Below are positions 62,705 through 64,000 of a DNA stretch of 64,000 nt, in pieces. The position numbers were made by a program, and so were the translations under genes. The notes under the pieces are model-generated. The model did not search any database and had not been told where the DNA came from. It saw nothing but the letters and a program-made list of their open reading frames with translations. The stretch comes from Ensifer sp. LC11 (GTDB taxonomy: Bacteria; Pseudomonadota; Alphaproteobacteria; Rhizobiales; Rhizobiaceae). The stretch spans positions 1 to 64,000 of the forward strand of contig NZ_MBSO01000023.1 of the NCBI RefSeq assembly GCF_001695835.1, written 5' to 3'. Each line of letters begins with the position of its first letter. The first letter of the stretch is position 1.

Positions 62705-63919
62705 TCACGCCGCAGCAACGGCCGGCTGATACCTCGGCGCCGGCCTGAACATCAGCGCGATCAGGAACGCCCCGAGACCGATGCCCCAGGATCCGACATA
62801 GAGCCAGGTATAGCTCGCCAGCGCATCGTAGATCATGCCACCGGCCAACGGTCCCGTCGCCATGCCCAGACTGCCGGCCATGGCCGTCCCGCCGATGACG
62901 GTCCCCATCATCCTGAGCGGGAAGTTTTCGCGGGCAAGCACCGCATAGAGCGGCATGACGCCGGCATAGATGAAGCCGAAGAGGGCCGCGACCGCATAGA
63001 ACGAGCCGATCCCCTGGGCAAAGACGTAGGCGAGCGCCCCAAAGGCCTGGGCGAGCAGCCCGAGAACCAGGATGCGCTTGGCACCGAAGCGATCGCCGAG
63101 GAGGCCGAAGACGACGCGTCCGCCCATTCCGGCAAGGCCCTCGACGCTATAGATCGACACGGCCGCCATCACCGGAATGCCGCAGGTAATGGCATAGCTC
63201 ACCGTATGGAAGATCGGACCCGAATGGGTGGCGCAGCAGAAGAAGTTCGTCATGAGCAGGATGATGAACAGCGGCGATTTCAGCACCTGGCTCGTCGTCA
63301 TCGACGATTGAACCTCGTCCTGCGAAATCGCCGCGGCAGCGCCAGCGGCAAGTGCCGGCGCCTGACGAACGAGAAGCGACACCGGTATCATCACGACCGC
63401 CACGACGACAGCGATGATCTGTAGCGCGGTTCTCCAGTCGTAGGCGGACACCAGCCACGCGGCGAAAGGCGACATCGTCATCGGCGCCATGCCCATGCCG
63501 GCCGAGACGAGCGATACGGCAAGGCTTCGATGCGTGTCGAACCAGCCGGTGACACAGGCCATCATCGGCGCGAAGATCGCTGCCGTCGCGGTACCGACAA
63601 CGACACCAAAGATGATTTGAAACGCGATGAGCGAGGTCGACCAGCTTGCCGCCGCCAGGCTCGCAGCCAGAAGCACCGAACCGATGAGGACGATCGGCCG
63701 CGCACCCCAGCGGTCGGAGAGGCTGCCCCAGGTGATGCTGGCAAAGGCCATGGCCAGGAAGCCGATGGTCATGGCGCTGGAAACGCCGGTGACCGACCAG
63801 CCGGTGCCGCGCGAGATCGGCAGCAGGAACACCGGAAGCGAGAACATGGCGCCGATCGCGAGACAGCCAAGCAGACCGCCTGCCGCCACGATCACCCAAC
63901 GATACTGCGAATTGCTCAT
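62705..63919 (-). CDS. MFS transporter, OFA/monocarboxylate-like
   Basis: The 404-residue protein has about 12 membrane segments. It shows the between-helix motif GSLSDRWGARP near 65, its second-half counterpart GLLGDRFGAKR near 275, and the mid-protein VTGWFDTHRSLAVSLVSAGMG typical of the oxalate/formate and monocarboxylate group. ATG 63919 has GGGAG 7 bases upstream; the frame extends to 63985 without support. It is convergent with the CynX-type gene and no regulator is adjacent inside the window. Confidence 0.83.
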   Translation of the reverse strand: MSNSQYRWVIVAAGGLLGCLAIGAMFSLPVFLLPISRGTGWSVTGVSSAMTIGFLAMAFASITWGSLSDRWGARPIVLIGSVLLAASLAAASWSTSLIAFQIIFGVVVGTATAAIFAPMMACVTGWFDTHRSLAVSLVSAGMGMAPMTMSPFAAWLVSAYDWRTALQIIAVVVAVVMIPVSLLVRQAPALAAGAAAAISQDEVQSSMTTSQVLKSPLFIILLMTNFFCCATHSGPIFHTVSYAITCGIPVMAAVSIYSVEGLAGMGGRVVFGLLGDRFGAKRILVLGLLAQAFGALAYVFAQGIGSFYAVAALFGFIYAGVMPLYAVLARENFPLRMMGTVIGGTAMAGSLGMATGPLAGGMIYDALASYTWLYVGSWGIGLGAFLIALMFRPAPRYQPAVAAA

Positions 63920-64000
63920 TGCAATCTCCCTGGTGGCGTCCGGACAGTCTGCCGGCAACGCCGAAATCGTACAAACGGATCGCACGGGAAGCCGAGGCGC

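Noticed and set aside
1-64000. Search for tRNA, rRNA, CRISPR arrays, phage genes or plasmid replication genes
   Set aside because: No cloverleaf-like sequences, regularly spaced repeats, integrase, capsid or rep genes were recognised in either strand by reading; a covariance-model scan was not possible.

Overview
The window looks like an accessory or chromid-type segment from a member of the Rhizobiaceae, most like Ensifer/Sinorhizobium. It is GC-rich with dense, often overlapping genes. Its content is typical of the group: many ABC, tripartite and MFS transporters with private regulators, Aap-like permeases, and two copies of a palindromic intergenic repeat of the rhizobial RIME type. No rRNA, tRNA or CRISPR array was seen. 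The genus assignment is an inference from content.

Layout. 1-2.2 kb: end of an IS5-type transposase, a palindromic repeat, then a D-amino-acid aminotransferase and a DmpA-type aminopeptidase. 2.4-7.8 kb: a decarboxylase with a receiver-like wing domain flanked by two APC antiporters, the second very close to AdiC (arginine/agmatine acid resistance). 8-11.6 kb: an AraC regulator divergent from a NepI-like exporter, and a DUF930 protein. 11.9-18.4 kb: an Aap-type binding protein and two permeases without an ATPase, a BaiN-like flavoprotein, and an ABC exporter.

18.9-28.7 kb: a PgtC-PgtB-PgtA-like three-component sensor drives, through a near-perfect sigma-54 promoter, an ABC importer (binding protein, fused permease, ATPase) followed by a histidine phosphatase. 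The pattern suggests uptake of a phosphorylated compound. 28.8-33.1 kb: a secreted exonuclease/phosphatase-fold enzyme fused to an autotransporter barrel, divergent from a DeoR/GlpR-type regulator. 33.4-37.5 kb: an ECF sigma factor with its NrsF anti-sigma factor, divergent from a four-gene bufferin (copper-binding RiPP) operon. 37.5-44.1 kb: a second binding protein-kinase-regulator trio (TctED type) divergent from tctCBA.

44.2-46.8 kb: a YheO-type regulator, an ornithine-cyclodeaminase homologue and a threonine-dehydratase homologue. 46.8-53 kb: a LysR regulator and a purine locus with two adenine deaminase homologues around an AzgA-like permease; the first homologue has lost metal-site residues. 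53.4-60.3 kb: a GGDEF-EAL protein followed by a SiaABC/Slr1658-1659-like partner-switching cluster that contains a STAS-methyltransferase fusion. 60.6-63.9 kb: a FadR-type regulator with a CynX-type transporter, and a last MFS transporter.

The strongest leads are the STAS-methyltransferase partner-switching operon, the sigma-54-controlled Pgt-like importer, the nuclease/phosphatase-fold autotransporter, and the bufferin operon with matching ECF promoters.
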